Positions 63,920-64,000 of a DNA stretch of 64,000 bases are shown here, one piece after another (within the stretch, counting starts at the first letter, position 1; the number at the start of each line of letters is the position of its first letter). The stretch is from Paracoccus yibinensis (GTDB taxonomy: Bacteria > Pseudomonadota > Alphaproteobacteria > Rhodobacterales > Rhodobacteraceae). The notes below the pieces were generated by a model. That model made no database searches. It had not been told where the DNA came from and worked only from the letters and a program-made list of their open reading frames with translations. Location of the stretch: NCBI RefSeq assembly GCF_030846195.1, contig NZ_JAVCWH010000003.1, positions 462,001 through 526,000 of the forward strand, given 5' to 3'. Position numbers and translations under genes: made by a program.

Positions 63920-64000
63920 TGACATCCTCTTGGCTTCATCGTCGTTTCGCAGTTCGATAAGATAGCTAGCATCTCTCAGAGCGATGGCAATTGCGCTTGC

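Overview
The window looks like chromosomal DNA of a high-GC alphaproteobacterium of the Rhodobacteraceae, most likely Paracoccus or a close relative. This rests on gene families and order: tolA-tolB-pal-cpoB-tilS-ftsH, the ruvC-ruvA-(htpX)-ruvB block, a Rhodobacter-type DctB/DctD pair, a bacterial ALDH16, a Hint-domain protein and strong CTG/GCC/GGC codon preference. No tRNA, rRNA or CRISPR array was found. All assignments come from reading motifs; no database search was possible.

Layout. (1) 1-8955: Tol-Pal envelope genes, tilS, ftsH, a chorismate mutase and folD. (2) 9498-15839: a cassette unlike its neighbours in leucine codon use. It holds a close homologue of 7-alpha-hydroxysteroid dehydrogenase, two more SDR enzymes (one with a twin-arginine signal), an outer-membrane barrel protein, two small membrane proteins and a winged-helix regulator, and is flanked on both sides by non-coding, possibly decayed DNA. 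(3) 16256-22986, minus strand: ruvB, htpX, ruvA, ruvC, dnaE. (4) 23083-27670: a complete BMP-type (nucleoside/purine-like) ABC importer. (5) 27956-31612, minus strand: purU, an M20 amidohydrolase and a secreted PRC-barrel protein. (6) 31817-37700: a peptide-type ABC importer with a fused double ATPase divergent from its binding protein and permeases. (7) 37772-44342: UvrD/PcrA helicase, two small membrane proteins, deoC and ALDH16; deoC and ALDH16 could jointly handle deoxyribose-derived acetaldehyde. (8) 44481-55807, mostly minus strand: folE2, metZ, dctD/dctB, purQ, icd, a Hint protein (plus), a tandem HD protein and an alpha/beta hydrolase. (9) 55972-57075: an Rrf2/IscR-like regulator and a small outer-membrane barrel.

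(10) From about 57100 to the right edge the DNA becomes visibly AT-richer and changes codon use. This is an integrative island: a P4-type tyrosine integrase, an unknown 304-residue protein, an AlpA-like regulator, a divergent reverse transcriptase whose catalytic box reads YADN instead of YADD, a roughly 430-bp gene-free stretch with foldable inverted repeats, and on the opposite strand an ABC-type ATPase plus HNH nuclease pair resembling Septu PtuA/PtuB. The RT next to a Septu-like pair, with a structured intergenic stretch between them, is the best candidate in the window for an undescribed (probably anti-phage) system. The island runs off the right edge.

A further theme is a family of intergenic repeats (GC hairpin, GATATTT core, purine-rich tail) at several gene ends, once as a perfect 21-bp inverted repeat.
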